Source: an uncultured Sphingomonadales bacterium (lineage in GTDB: Bacteria > Pseudomonadota > Alphaproteobacteria > Sphingomonadales > Sphingomonadaceae). Taken from it: a DNA stretch of 38,914 nucleotides. A program made the position numbers and the translations under genes. The DNA lies in NCBI GenBank assembly GCA_903848655.1, contig CAINGT010000068.1, positions 1 through 38,914 on the forward strand, read 5' to 3'. Shown here one piece after another: positions 14,575 to 23,531 of this stretch (position 1 is its first letter; every line of letters starts with the position of its first letter). Below the pieces are notes generated by a model. It made no database searches, was not told the DNA's origin, and worked only from the letters and a program-made list of their open reading frames with translations.

Positions 14575-15327
14575 ATGCCCATAACCCTGACGGTCAAAGA
14601 CCACATCGCCGAAATCGTGTTCGATCATCCCAAAGTCAACGCGTTCGATACTGCGGGCTGGGGCACTATCCCCGTGCTGATCGACGCGGCTTCGGCGAAC
14701 GAGGACGTACGCTGCGTGCTGATCCGCGCGGTCGGGCGCGGCTTTTGCGGCGGGGTCGATATCAAGGAGATGCAGGCCCATCCCGAACGGATTGCCGCGC
14801 TCAACCGGAACAACTACCTGACTGTCAAAGCGATCAGGGATTGTGCAGTGCCGGTGGTGGTGGCGCTGCACGGGTTCGTGATTGGCGGCGGCGTGAACAT
14901 TGCCGGGGCCGCCGACTGCCTGATCGCGGCGGAAGGCGCGTACTTGTCGCTGCCCGAAATCGATCGCGGTGCGATGGGCGGCGCTGCGTTCCTGATGCGG
15001 ATGCTGCCCGTCCAGAAAGTGCGCACCAGCTTTTTCACCGGCGGCACCATCCCGGTCGAAGACCTGGCGCGGCACGGATCGGTCGAAAAAATCGTGCCGC
15101 TGGACCGGCTGGAAGAAGAAGCCCGCGCGCTGTGCACGGTAATCGCCGGCAAAAGCCGCGTGGCGCTGGTCATCGCCAAACAGGCGCTCAACCTGATCGA
15201 ACCGGTCAACGCGTGCGATATGTACCGGATCGAGCAGGGCTTTACGCTGGAAATGTATGCGCACGAAGACAGCCAGAAAGCGCGCGATGCGTTCGTGACA
15301 AACAAGGGGGCGGCGGCGAAGTTCTGA
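14575..15327 (+). CDS. echA20: EchA20-type crotonase, HIEC-CoA ring D hydrolase
   Basis: 250 aa crotonase. Distinctive stretches match the EchA20/ScdY group: V-N-A-F-D near residue 22, G-R-G-F-C-G-G-V-D-I-K-E-M-Q (about 52-65), A-V-P-V-V-V-A-L-H-G-F-V-I-G-G-G and L-P-E-I-D-R-G-A-M-G, followed by Y-R-I-E-Q-G-F-T-L-E-M near the end. EchA20 hydrolytically opens ring D of HIEC-CoA to give COCHEA-CoA, the IpdAB substrate. AAGGA precedes the ATG at 14575. The stop overlaps the ATG of the next acyl-CoA dehydrogenase by one base. Confidence 0.9.
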   Translation: MPITLTVKDHIAEIVFDHPKVNAFDTAGWGTIPVLIDAASANEDVRCVLIRAVGRGFCGGVDIKEMQAHPERIAALNRNNYLTVKAIRDCAVPVVVALHGFVIGGGVNIAGAADCLIAAEGAYLSLPEIDRGAMGGAAFLMRMLPVQKVRTSFFTGGTIPVEDLARHGSVEKIVPLDRLEEEARALCTVIAGKSRVALVIAKQALNLIEPVNACDMYRIEQGFTLEMYAHEDSQKARDAFVTNKGAAAKF

Positions 15328-16487
15328 TGGACTTGTCCTATACCCCCAAACAACAGGCGTTCCGCGCCGAAGTGCGGCACTGGCTGGAAGCGCACGTTCC
15401 TGCCGATCCGCTTGAACATTATGACGCATCGCGCGCCGGTTTTGAGGCGCATCGCGCATGGGAAGCCACGCTCAAATCGGGCGATTGGGGCATGGTCACT
15501 TGGCCAAAGGACTATGGCGGGCGCGGGCTTGATCTGATCGAATGGCTGATCTTTGAAGAAGAGTATTACCGCGCGGGGGCGCCGGGCCGCGTCAATCAGA
15601 ACGGTATCTTCCTGCTTGGCCCGACCTTGATGGAATTCGGCACGCCCGCGCAAAAACAGCGCTTTTTGCCGCCGATGGCAAGTGGAGAGGAAATCTGGGC
15701 GCAAGCCTGGTCCGAACCGCAGGCGGGCAGCGATCTGGCCGGGGTGCGCGCCACCGCCGTGCGCGATGGCGATGACTATGTGCTGAGCGGGCACAAGATC
15801 TGGTCGAGCCGCGCGGTATTTGCCGACTGGGCATTTGGCCTGTTCCGCGAACCGGGCAGCGAGCGGCACAAAGGCATGAGCCTGATTTTCTTCAAGCTCG
15901 ATGCGCCCGGTGTGACGCGCACGCCGATCCGCAAAATCAACGGCCATGTCGGGTTTGCCGAAATCGTGCTGGAGGACGTGCGCGTTCCGGCGTTCAACCG
16001 GCTCGGCGATGAAGGGCAGGGCTGGCACATCTGCATGGCGACCGCCGGGTTTGAGCGCGGCCTGATGTTGCGCAGCCCGGCGCGCTATCAGGTGGCCGCC
16101 GCTTCGCTTGCGGGGATGTGGCAGGCGCGCCGCAACAGCGCCGATCCCCTGTTGGAGGCCGACGTTGTCCGCGCGTTCATGAATGCAGAGGCTTATGCGC
16201 TCAATATCTATCAGACCGCATCGCGCCTGAGCGCCGGGGCCAAGATCGGCGCGGAAGCGAGCACCAACAAGATTTTCTGGTCCGAAATGGACATCCATCT
16301 CCACCAGACCGCGCTTGCGATCCTGGGTGCCGATGCCGAACTGGTGCCCGAACCGGGAACTTTGCGTCGGGGCGATCACGACTGGCTGGATGATTATATC
16401 TTCGCGCTGGCCGGGCCGATCTATGCCGGATCAAACGAGATTCAGCGCAACATCATTGCCGAGCGGATGCTCGGCCTGCCGCGCTGA
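15327..16487 (+). CDS. Acyl-CoA dehydrogenase, large type (steroid C/D-ring FadE)
   Basis: 386 aa with complete acyl-CoA dehydrogenase architecture: N-terminal helical domain, beta domain with A-Q-A-W-S-E-P-Q-A-G-S-D-L-A, and C-terminal helices ending Y-A-G-S-N-E-I-Q-R-N-I-I-A-E-R-M-L-G-L-P. Together with the shorter enzyme that follows after 11 bases it probably forms an alpha2beta2 heterotetramer, as do FadE pairs in actinobacterial steroid clusters and ScdC1/C2 in Comamonas. The ATG overlaps the echA20 stop by one base; the same frame stays open far upstream but only inside echA20. Which ring or side-chain intermediate it oxidises cannot be told from sequence. Confidence 0.87.
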   Translation: MDLSYTPKQQAFRAEVRHWLEAHVPADPLEHYDASRAGFEAHRAWEATLKSGDWGMVTWPKDYGGRGLDLIEWLIFEEEYYRAGAPGRVNQNGIFLLGPTLMEFGTPAQKQRFLPPMASGEEIWAQAWSEPQAGSDLAGVRATAVRDGDDYVLSGHKIWSSRAVFADWAFGLFREPGSERHKGMSLIFFKLDAPGVTRTPIRKINGHVGFAEIVLEDVRVPAFNRLGDEGQGWHICMATAGFERGLMLRSPARYQVAAASLAGMWQARRNSADPLLEADVVRAFMNAEAYALNIYQTASRLSAGAKIGAEASTNKIFWSEMDIHLHQTALAILGADAELVPEPGTLRRGDHDWLDDYIFALAGPIYAGSNEIQRNIIAERMLGLPR

Positions 16488-16498
16488 AGGAACCGACC

Positions 16499-17530
16499 AT
16501 GGACTTCACGCTCAGCGCCGAACAACAGATGTTTGCCCATACCGCCACCACGCTGTTCGGCAACACGTGCACCCCCGCGCACTGGCGCACAATGATGCAG
16601 CACGACCGCGCATTCGATCCCGACCGCTGGGCACAGATCGCAGCCACCGGCTTTACCGCGATGCTGGTCCCCGAAAGCGCGGGCGGGCTTGGCCTTGGCG
16701 AAGTGGATTTTGCGCTGATCGCGCAAGCGGCGGGCTATGTGGCCTTGCCCGAGCCGCTGGTGGAAAGCGCCGGGATCGCCGCGCCGATGCTGGCGGAGCT
16801 TGCCCCCGATCATGCGTTGTTGCGTGATCCGGCTGCAATCATCGCGATTGCGCCCGCTGCCAATCCGGTTGTCGCCAGCGCCGATGTAGCGGGCGCGTTT
16901 TTGCTGGAAAAAGACGGCCACGCCTTTCTGGCCACACCCGACACAATCGCGCTGACCCCGGCGCAATCGATTGACCCGTTGCGCCGGGTGTTCCGCATTG
17001 GCTGGGACCCGGCTGCGGCGCAAGACCTTGGTCCGGCTGACTGGACGCGCGCAACCGATCGCGCGGCCGTGTTCGCCGCCGCGCAAGGCATGGGGCTGGC
17101 GCAGCGCGCGGTCGATCTTGCCGTGGCATATGCCAAAGATCGCCAGCAGTTCGGCAAGCCGATCGGCAGCTATCAGGCGGTCAAACACCATCTGGCATCG
17201 GCGCAGACGGCGATCGAATTTGCGCGGCCGGTGATGCTGGCTGCGGCGGCCACGGTGGCGCAGGGCGACATTTATGCGCGCGCGCGTGCCAGCCACGCGC
17301 GGATCGTCGCGCTCGAAGCTGCCGATCAGGCCGCGCGCGCCGCCATTCAGGTGCACGGCGCGATGGGCTATTCGTGGGAAGTGGATGTCCACTTGCTGCT
17401 CAAACGCGCACTGGCGCTGACCGGGTGCTGGGGCACGCCCGCGTTCCACCGCGCCCGCATCGCTGCGCGGCTGTTCACCCGGCCAGCCGGCCCCGACCAG
17501 ACTTTCGCGAAAGAGCAAAGCGTTGCCTGA
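16499..17530 (+). CDS. Acyl-CoA dehydrogenase, short type (heteromeric partner)
   Basis: 343 aa, about 40 residues shorter than the preceding dehydrogenase. The N-terminal domain has P-E-S-A-G-G-L-G-L-G. The C-terminal domain has D-R-Q-Q-F-G-K-P-I-G-S-Y-Q-A-V-K-H-H-L and I-Q-V-H-G-A-M-G-Y-S-W-E. The middle beta domain is reduced, as is common in the second subunit of heterotetrameric steroid FadEs. AAGGA lies seven bases before the ATG at 16499. Its end overlaps the TTG start of the fadA6-like thiolase by eight bases. Pairing with 15327-16487 is inferred from size, order and spacing. Confidence 0.85.
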   Translation: MDFTLSAEQQMFAHTATTLFGNTCTPAHWRTMMQHDRAFDPDRWAQIAATGFTAMLVPESAGGLGLGEVDFALIAQAAGYVALPEPLVESAGIAAPMLAELAPDHALLRDPAAIIAIAPAANPVVASADVAGAFLLEKDGHAFLATPDTIALTPAQSIDPLRRVFRIGWDPAAAQDLGPADWTRATDRAAVFAAAQGMGLAQRAVDLAVAYAKDRQQFGKPIGSYQAVKHHLASAQTAIEFARPVMLAAAATVAQGDIYARARASHARIVALEAADQAARAAIQVHGAMGYSWEVDVHLLLKRALALTGCWGTPAFHRARIAARLFTRPAGPDQTFAKEQSVA

Positions 17531-18674
17531 AGCCTATATCATCGACGCCATCCGTTCCCCCGTGGGGCGCAAAAAGGGCAGCCTTGCCGCGCTTCACCCG
17601 GCGGATCTTGCCGCGCATCCGATCAAGGCGCTGATGGCGCGCAATGCGTTCGATCCGGCGCTGGTCGAAGATGTGGTCTGGGGCTGCACCGAAACCATCG
17701 GCGGGCAGGCGGGCGATATCGGCCGCACGGCGTGGCTGGTGGCGGGCTTGCCCGAAGACGTGCCGGGCGTCACCATCGACCGCCAGTGCGGCAGCGCGCA
17801 ACAGGCGGTCCATTTTGCCGCGCAAGGCGTGATGAGCGGCACGCAGGACATCGTGGTGGCGGGCGGCAGCCAAGCCATGAACCGCATTCCGATCATGGCC
17901 GCAATGATCGCGGGGCAGGCTTATGGCTTTGCCAGCCCGTTCATCGGCGCGGCAGGCTGGGATGCGCGCTATGGCGATGAAGAAGTGAACCAGATCCGCT
18001 CGGCCGAAATGATCGCCGAAAAATGGCAGATCAGCCGCGAAGAGCTGGACGCCTTTGCGTTCGCCAGCCACCAGCGCGCCGCTGCCGCGACCGAGACGGG
18101 CTGGTTCGACACCGAGATCGCGCCGCTCGCCGGGCTGGCGCGCGATGAAACGATCCGCCCGGGCACCACGCTCGAAGGGCTGGCGCTGCTCAAACCGGTG
18201 CGCGAGGGCGGGCGCGTGACCGCAGGCAATGCCAGCCAGAATTCCGATTGCGCCGCCGCGCTGCTCATCGCCAGCGCGCAAGCGGTCAAAGACCACGGGT
18301 TCACGCCGCGCGCGCGGATCCATCACCTGTCGGTGCGCGCCGATAATCCGGTGTGGATGCTGACCGGCCCGATCCGTGCCACGCGCTATGCCTTGGAGAA
18401 ATCGGGCATGACGCTTGATGATATCGACGTGTTCGAATGCAACGAGGCGTTTGCCTCGGTCACGTTGGCGTGGATGAAAGAGCTGTCGATCCCGCACGAA
18501 AAGGTCAATGTTCAGGGCGGAGCGATCGCGCTCGGTCATCCCATCGGCGCGACCGGTGCCAAGCTGATGACCACGCTGCTCAACACGCTGGAACGCACCG
18601 GTGGCCGTTATGGCCTGCAGACGATGTGCGAGGGCGGTGGGCAGGCCAATGTCACCATCATCGAGCGGCTGTGA
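17523..18674 (+). CDS. fadA6: FadA6-type steroid 3-ketoacyl-CoA thiolase
   Basis: 383 aa thiolase. The nucleophile is Cys89 (T-I-D-R-Q-C-G-S-A-Q-Q), with His339 (G-G-A-I-A-L-G-H-P-I-G-A-T-G) and Cys369 (Q-T-M-C-E-G-G-G). It resembles mycobacterial FadA6 along its whole length, including A-Y-I-I-D-A-I-R-S-P-V-G and A-R-I-H-H-L-S-V-R-A. FadA6 performs thiolysis after ring C opening, releasing the small CoA esters of the C/D rings. The start is a TTG at 17523, inside the end of the preceding gene; no better start exists near the conserved N-terminus. Confidence 0.9.
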   Translation: MPEAYIIDAIRSPVGRKKGSLAALHPADLAAHPIKALMARNAFDPALVEDVVWGCTETIGGQAGDIGRTAWLVAGLPEDVPGVTIDRQCGSAQQAVHFAAQGVMSGTQDIVVAGGSQAMNRIPIMAAMIAGQAYGFASPFIGAAGWDARYGDEEVNQIRSAEMIAEKWQISREELDAFAFASHQRAAAATETGWFDTEIAPLAGLARDETIRPGTTLEGLALLKPVREGGRVTAGNASQNSDCAAALLIASAQAVKDHGFTPRARIHHLSVRADNPVWMLTGPIRATRYALEKSGMTLDDIDVFECNEAFASVTLAWMKELSIPHEKVNVQGGAIALGHPIGATGAKLMTTLLNTLERTGGRYGLQTMCEGGGQANVTIIERL

Positions 18675-18715
18675 CCGCACAACGCGGCCATCCTGCCAGC
18701 AAAGGGGCATAAACC

Positions 18716-19621
18716 TTGGGTATCTGTGATAACCGTACTGTCATCATCACCGGCGCGGCGGGCGGCCTTGGCCGGGCTTATGCGCTTGGCTTCGCCGCTG
18801 AAGGCGCGAATGTGGTGGTCAATGATATTGGCACGTCGCTGGGCGGCGAAGGGCGCGATACCAGCGCGGCGGACGCAGTGGTGGCCGAAATCATCGCGGG
18901 CGGCGGCAAGGCCGTGGCGAACTACGAAGACATCACCGATTGGGACGCAGCCGGGCGCATCGTCGAAGCCACACTCGCCGCGTTTGGTGACGTGCACGTG
19001 GTGGTCAACAATGCCGGCATCGTGCGCGACCGGATGTTCGTTTCCGCCACGCTCGATGAATGGGATGCGACGATGCGCGTGCATCTGCGTGGCCATTTCT
19101 GCCTGACCCGCCATGCGGTCACCTATTGGCGTGCCAAGCAGAAGCAAGGCCGCGATCCCGATGCGCGGATCATCAACACGTCATCGGGTGCGGGTCTGCA
19201 AGGCAGCATCGCGCAAGCGGCTTATGCCACGGCCAAGGGCGGCATTGCCGCGCTGACGCTGGTGCAGGCCGCCGAGCTTGGCCGCTATGGCATTACCGCC
19301 AACGCGCTCGCCCCTTCGGCGCGCACGCGCATGACCGAACAAGCGTTCGCCGAAAAAATGGCTACCCAAGGTGCCGGTTTCGACGCGATGGACCCAGCCA
19401 ATGTCGCCCCGACCGTGGTCTGGCTGGGCAGCGCTGACAGCGCGGCGGTGACTGGCTGCGTATTCGAACTCGAAGGGGGCAAGATCATGCTCGAAGACGG
19501 CTGGCGCGAAGGCCCGTTCATCGATCAGCAGGCGCGCTGGAAACCGGCGGACGTGGGCGGCGCGGTTGCGCGCCTGATGGCGCAGCGCATCGCCCCGCGC
19601 AAAGTGTGGGGGACTGCATAA
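18716..19621 (+). CDS. Short-chain dehydrogenase, Hsd4A/Rv3548c-like
   Basis: 301 aa, longer than classical SDRs by a C-terminal tail. T-G-A-A-G-G-L-G-R-A at about 12-21 is followed by V-V-N-D-I-G-T-S-L-G-G, which is typical of multifunctional-enzyme-type hydroxyacyl-CoA dehydrogenases. N-N-A-G-I-V-R-D and the active site S-S-G-A-G...Y-A-T-A-K are intact. Relatives oxidise 3-hydroxyacyl-CoA (and 17-beta-hydroxyl) in steroid catabolism. The start is a TTG at 18716 with AAAGGGG eight bases upstream. It lies between fadA6 (41-base gap) and the second acyl-CoA dehydrogenase pair. The substrate is inferred from context. Confidence 0.83.
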   Translation: MGICDNRTVIITGAAGGLGRAYALGFAAEGANVVVNDIGTSLGGEGRDTSAADAVVAEIIAGGGKAVANYEDITDWDAAGRIVEATLAAFGDVHVVVNNAGIVRDRMFVSATLDEWDATMRVHLRGHFCLTRHAVTYWRAKQKQGRDPDARIINTSSGAGLQGSIAQAAYATAKGGIAALTLVQAAELGRYGITANALAPSARTRMTEQAFAEKMATQGAGFDAMDPANVAPTVVWLGSADSAAVTGCVFELEGGKIMLEDGWREGPFIDQQARWKPADVGGAVARLMAQRIAPRKVWGTA

Positions 19622-19622
19622 C

Positions 19623-20690
19623 ATGGAATTCGCCTTTACCGACGAACAAGCGATGATCGCGGATACGGTCCGTGGCCTGTTTGCCGAACACGCCACACGT
19701 GCGCGCACCCGCGCCGCGATGGCGGGCAGCGGCGCCGATGCCGGGATCGACCGCGCGTTGTGGGCAGCCTTTGCTGGTGAACTCGGCCTTGCCGGGATCT
19801 GTCTGCCCGAAGCCTGCGGCGGCGCGGGGCTGGGCATGGTCGAATTTGCCCAAGTGGCCGAAGCGGCGGGCGCGCATCTGGCCGCGATACCGCTGCTGGG
19901 GGTTGCGATGGTTGGCCGCGCGCTTGCCGCCGGGGGATCGGACGCGCAGCGGGCGCAATGGCTTGCACCGCTGGCAGCGGGCCAGATCCTTGCCGCCGCC
20001 GCCCGTGCCGAGGGATTGAGCGACAGCGCTGGACGGTTGACCGGCACCGTGCAGTTTGTGCCGCATGGCGGCGCGGCTGATCTTTTGCTTGCGTGGTCGG
20101 GCGATCAGGGCTGGTTGATCGACCTGCAGGACGCGGGCGTGTGCGTGACCCCCCATGTCACGATGGACCAGACGCGCCCGCTGGCCACGATCACGCTGAC
20201 GCACGCTGCCGCCACGCCGCTGGCCGATGGCAAGGCTGGCATTTCCGCTGCGCTTGCCGCCGGATGGATCTGCCTGTCTGCCGAGGCGCTGGGCGGTGCG
20301 CAAGCCGCGCTGGACCAAACGGTCGCCTATTCGCGTGACCGTGTGCAGTTCGGGCGCGCGATCGGATCGTTTCAGGCCTACAAGCACCGGCTGGCCGACA
20401 TGATGATCGAAATCGAACAGGCCCGCTCTGCCGTCTATTGGGCGGCCTGTGCGATCGACGAAGGCAGCGATGAAGCGCCATTGGCGCTCCATGCCGCCAA
20501 ATCGTTTTGTGCCGATACGTTTCACATGTGCGCGGGCAACATGATCCAGTTGCACGGCGGCATCGGTTTTACCTGGGATCACGACGCGCATCTGTACTTC
20601 AAACGCGCGCGCGCGATTGTGTCGATGCTGGGCGATGGCCAGTGGCACCGCGAACAGATTGCGCGGCTGATGATGGGAGCGGCAGCATGA
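19623..20690 (+). CDS. Acyl-CoA dehydrogenase, short type (second pair)
   Basis: 355 aa acyl-CoA dehydrogenase of the reduced type. The N-terminus E-F-A-F-T-D-E-Q-A-M-I is typical. P-E-A-C-G-G-A-G-L-G-M lies near residue 62 and the C-terminal signature is R-D-R-V-Q-F-G-R-A-I-G-S-F-Q-A-Y-K-H-R-L, then Q-L-H-G-G-I-G-F-T-W-D-H-D. It begins one base after the SDR stop and its TGA overlaps the next ATG by four bases (ATGA). It is expected to pair with the 392 aa enzyme that follows. A role in HIP-CoA side-chain or ring dehydrogenation is likely. Confidence 0.85.
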   Translation: MEFAFTDEQAMIADTVRGLFAEHATRARTRAAMAGSGADAGIDRALWAAFAGELGLAGICLPEACGGAGLGMVEFAQVAEAAGAHLAAIPLLGVAMVGRALAAGGSDAQRAQWLAPLAAGQILAAAARAEGLSDSAGRLTGTVQFVPHGGAADLLLAWSGDQGWLIDLQDAGVCVTPHVTMDQTRPLATITLTHAAATPLADGKAGISAALAAGWICLSAEALGGAQAALDQTVAYSRDRVQFGRAIGSFQAYKHRLADMMIEIEQARSAVYWAACAIDEGSDEAPLALHAAKSFCADTFHMCAGNMIQLHGGIGFTWDHDAHLYFKRARAIVSMLGDGQWHREQIARLMMGAAA

Positions 20691-21865
20691 AGCTGGGTTT
20701 TTCGCCCGCAGAGGAAGCATTCCGCGCGGAATGTGCGGGTTGGCTGCAAGCGCAAATGGCCGGCCCGTTCGCCGACATTCGCGGGATTCACAGCTTGTGT
20801 GAAAGCATCCCCCGGCGCAAGGAATGGGAACAGCAACTGGCGGCGCACCGATGGTCGTGCATTGGCTGGCCCGCGCAATGGGGCGGGCGGGATGCGACGC
20901 TGGCCGAACAAGTGATCTTTGCCGAAGAATATGCCCGCGCGGGCGCACCCAACCGGGTCAACCATATCGGCATCGAACTCGCCGGGCCAACCATCCTGAC
21001 ATTTGGGACCGAAGCGCAAAAAGCGCAGTATTTGCCCGCCATCGCCGCTGGCACGACGATCTGGTGCCAGGGCTATTCCGAACCCGGGGCCGGATCAGAC
21101 CTTGCCAATGTCAAGACCCGCGCGGCGCTGGACGGCGATCACTGGGTCGTCAATGGCCAGAAAGTGTGGACCAGCCTGGCGCACTATTCCGACAAGATAT
21201 TCGTCGTCACGCGCAGCGTCGAAGGCTCCAAAGGGCCAAAGGGCATCACTTTTCTGCTCATGGACCTCGATCAGCCCGGTATCGAGGTGCGCCCGATCAG
21301 CCAGATGAACGGCGAAGCGGAATTCAACGAAACCTTTTTCACCGATGCGCGCTGCCCGGCTGACGCCTTGCTTGGCGCACCGGGTGAAGGCTGGAAAGTC
21401 GCGATGGGGCTGCTGGCGTTTGAGCGCGGGGTGTCCACACTGGGCCAGCAAATGCAGTTCCGCAACGAATTCGACGTGCTTGTCGCGGCGGCAAGGGCCA
21501 ACGGCAAGGCGGCTGATCCGGTCATCCGCCAACGCCTTGCCAAAGCCGAGATCGGTTTGCGGCTGATGCGCTATGGCGCGCTGCGGATGCTGTCACAAAC
21601 CGATCATTCCGCGATTGATGGCGCGGCGCTGACATACAAAATCCAGTGGGCGACATGGCGGCGCGGGCTTGGCGAACTGGCGATGGACGTGCTTGGCCAG
21701 GCCGCGGAAATCGCACCGGGTGATGATTACGCCTGGCCGCTGTTGCCCAATATGTACCTCTCCAGCCGCGCCGATACGATCTATGGCGGCACCAACCAGA
21801 TCCAGCGCAATCTGATTGCGGAGCGCGGTTTGGGGCTCCCCCGGGAACCGCGAGGTTCCCAATGA
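20687..21865 (+). CDS. Acyl-CoA dehydrogenase, large type, FadE30-like
   Basis: 392 aa full-length acyl-CoA dehydrogenase: Q-G-Y-S-E-P-G-A-G-S-D-L-A-N in the beta domain, N-G-E-A-E-F-N-E-T-F-F, and Y-G-G-T-N-Q-I-Q-R-N-L-I-A-E-R-G-L-G-L-P at the C-terminus. The ATG at 20687 has GGGAG nearby and overlaps the preceding stop. It directly precedes ipdF, the same neighbour that fadE30 has in mycobacterial clusters, where FadE30 dehydrogenates the propionyl side chain of HIP-CoA. Identity as FadE30 is suggested by this order but not proven. Confidence 0.8.
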   Translation: MKLGFSPAEEAFRAECAGWLQAQMAGPFADIRGIHSLCESIPRRKEWEQQLAAHRWSCIGWPAQWGGRDATLAEQVIFAEEYARAGAPNRVNHIGIELAGPTILTFGTEAQKAQYLPAIAAGTTIWCQGYSEPGAGSDLANVKTRAALDGDHWVVNGQKVWTSLAHYSDKIFVVTRSVEGSKGPKGITFLLMDLDQPGIEVRPISQMNGEAEFNETFFTDARCPADALLGAPGEGWKVAMGLLAFERGVSTLGQQMQFRNEFDVLVAAARANGKAADPVIRQRLAKAEIGLRLMRYGALRMLSQTDHSAIDGAALTYKIQWATWRRGLGELAMDVLGQAAEIAPGDDYAWPLLPNMYLSSRADTIYGGTNQIQRNLIAERGLGLPREPRGSQ

Positions 21866-21890
21866 TCGACTTTGAACCGAGGGGCGTGCT

Positions 21891-22676
21891 GTGAGCGTTC
21901 CTGTCCCCCCCTATCCAATGCCGCTGGGGCTGGTGAAGGGCAAAACGATGGTGATTACCGCCGCCGCTGGCACTGGCATCGGCTATGCCGTGGCCAAGCG
22001 CGCGGCTGAGGAAGGCGCGGTCCTGCTGCTCAGCGATGTCCACGAACGGCGGCTGGGTGAAGCAGCCGACCGCATCGCCGCCGAAACCGGCTGTGCTCGC
22101 CCGGCGACGTGCGTGTGCGATGTTACCAGCGAAACCTCGGTGCAGGGCCTGCGCACTGCCGCGCTGGCCACGCTTGGCCGCATCGATGTGCTCATCAACA
22201 ATGCCGGGCTGGGCGGTGAAGTCGCGGTGGTTGACATGACCGACGATCAGTGGAGCCGCGTGCTCGATGTTACGCTGACCAGCCTGTTCCGCATGACCCG
22301 CGCCTTTCTGCCGGTGATGGTTGCGGCAAAGTCGGGCGTGATGGTCAACAATGCATCGGTGCTCGGCTGGCGCGCTCAACGCGGGCAGGCGCATTATGCC
22401 GCTGCAAAGGCGGGCGTGATGGCGTTCACCCGCTGCGCCGCGCTGGAAGCCGCCGATCATGGCGTGCGGATCAATGCGGTTGCACCCAGCCTCGCGATGC
22501 ACCCATTCCTCGCGAAAGTAACCACCGCAGAAAAACTGGCCGAACTGGTCAAGGCCGAAGCCTATGGCCGCCCCGCCGAAGTGTGGGAAGTGGCCAATGT
22601 CATGCTGTTTCTTGCCAGTGACTTGTCCTCATACATGACTGGCGAGATCGTCCCGGTCTCCAGCCAAAGGGCGTGA
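21891..22676 (+). CDS. ipdF: IpdF, 5-hydroxy-C/D-ring intermediate dehydrogenase (SDR)
   Basis: 261 aa SDR. The N-terminus V-I-T-A-A-A-G-T-G-I-G departs from the usual T-G-x-x-x-G-x-G in the same way as mycobacterial IpdF. Further IpdF-like stretches are S-D-V-H-E-R-R-L, N-N-A-G-L-G-G, V-D-M-T-D-D-Q-W, and N-N-A-S-V-L-G-W-R-A-Q-x-G-Q-A-H-Y-A-A-A-K-A. The end reads Y-M-T-G-E-I-V-P-V-S-S-Q. IpdF oxidises the 5-hydroxy group of the HIP-derived CoA ester in C/D-ring breakdown. The GTG start at 21891 has GAGGGG upstream. It overlaps the MaoC gene by four bases (GTGA). Confidence 0.92.
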   Translation: MSVPVPPYPMPLGLVKGKTMVITAAAGTGIGYAVAKRAAEEGAVLLLSDVHERRLGEAADRIAAETGCARPATCVCDVTSETSVQGLRTAALATLGRIDVLINNAGLGGEVAVVDMTDDQWSRVLDVTLTSLFRMTRAFLPVMVAAKSGVMVNNASVLGWRAQRGQAHYAAAKAGVMAFTRCAALEAADHGVRINAVAPSLAMHPFLAKVTTAEKLAELVKAEAYGRPAEVWEVANVMLFLASDLSSYMTGEIVPVSSQRA

Positions 22677-23137
22677 CCATGCCGCTGATATTCGCAAGGC
22701 CCGCAGACCTTATCGGGCAGGAAGGTACGCAACTGGGGCCGACCGACTGGCTGTTGATCGATCAGCAGCGCGTTGATGGCTTTGCCGACGTGACCGGCGA
22801 TCACCAATGGATCCATGTCGATGTCGAACGCGCGCGGCACGGGCCGTTTGGCGGCACGATCGCGCATGGGTACCTGACGATGAGCCTCGTCAACCATTTC
22901 CTGCCGGATTTGATCGAAGTGCGCGGATTTACCCATGCGGTGAATGTCGGCGCAGACCGGTTGCGCTTTGTGTCGCCGGTCAAAGTCGGCAGCCGGATCC
23001 GCGCGGTGGGTGAAGTGGTTGCGGTCGAAGCCATCAAAAATGCCATTCAGTCGGTGGTGCGCGTGACCATCGAAATCGACGGGCAGGATAAGCCTGCTTG
23101 CGTGATCGACACCATCAGCCGTTTTTTCCCGGAGTGA
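22673..23137 (+). CDS. MaoC-family (R)-specific enoyl-CoA hydratase
   Basis: 154 aa single hot-dog-fold hydratase. The catalytic motif is D-x4-H with Asp43 and His48 (V-T-G-D-H-Q-W-I-H-V-D), followed by G-G-T-I-A-H-G-Y-L-T. It hydrates trans-2-enoyl-CoA esters; here the substrate is probably a C/D-ring or side-chain enoyl-CoA. The GTG at 22673 overlaps the ipdF stop; ATG 22679 is an alternative start two codons in. It lies between ipdF and ketosteroid isomerase. Confidence 0.85.
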   Translation: MTMPLIFARPADLIGQEGTQLGPTDWLLIDQQRVDGFADVTGDHQWIHVDVERARHGPFGGTIAHGYLTMSLVNHFLPDLIEVRGFTHAVNVGADRLRFVSPVKVGSRIRAVGEVVAVEAIKNAIQSVVRVTIEIDGQDKPACVIDTISRFFPE

Positions 23138-23142
23138 AATTC

Positions 23143-23520
23143 ATGCCCGATCCCGCCAAGATGGAAGCCGCCGTGCACGAATATGTTGCCGCGTTCGATG
23201 CCGGCAGCCCCGAACGTGTCGCCGCGCTGTTCGCCGCCGATGCCAGCGTGGAAGATCCGGTCGGCTCTCCGGCAAAAGTCGGCCATGCCGCGATCCTCGG
23301 GTTCTATACCGAATCCATGCAGACCGGGGCCAAGCTGAAGCTGGATGGCCCGGTGCGGATCGCGGGCGATTATGCCGCGTTTGCGTTTTCCGTCACGCTC
23401 CACTTGGGTGGCAAGGACTTGCGGATTGATGTGATTGACACCTTCCGCTTTAACGAAGCAAATGCGGTAATCGAGATGCGGGCCTATTTCGGGCCGACCA
23501 ACATGCACGGTTTTGCCTGA
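23143..23520 (+). CDS. ksi: Delta-5-3-ketosteroid isomerase
   Basis: 125 aa, exactly the length of the Comamonas testosteroni enzyme. The catalytic residues fall at the same numbers: Tyr14 (E-Y-V-A-A), Asp38 (V-E-D-P-V-G-S) and Asp99 (V-I-D-T-F-R-F-N). Tyr55 of the active-site hydrogen-bond network is also present (G-F-Y-T-E-S). The enzyme moves the 5,6 double bond of 3-keto-5-ene steroids to the 4,5 position. GGAG lies eight bases before the ATG at 23143. Its position among late C/D-ring genes, away from kstD and hsdA, is unusual. Confidence 0.93.
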   Translation: MPDPAKMEAAVHEYVAAFDAGSPERVAALFAADASVEDPVGSPAKVGHAAILGFYTESMQTGAKLKLDGPVRIAGDYAAFAFSVTLHLGGKDLRIDVIDTFRFNEANAVIEMRAYFGPTNMHGFA

Positions 23521-23531
23521 GAGGATTGGAT

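Noticed and set aside
14469..15326. Extension of the acyl-CoA dehydrogenase frame far upstream as a possible fusion
   Set aside because: The upstream part is a shadow of echA20 and is Arg/Pro-rich. The dehydrogenase homology begins exactly at the ATG at 15327, which overlaps the echA20 stop.
14814..16379. A 521-codon minus-strand frame under echA20 and the acyl-CoA dehydrogenase
   Set aside because: It is an antisense shadow of well-supported genes and has no recognisable domain or ribosome site.
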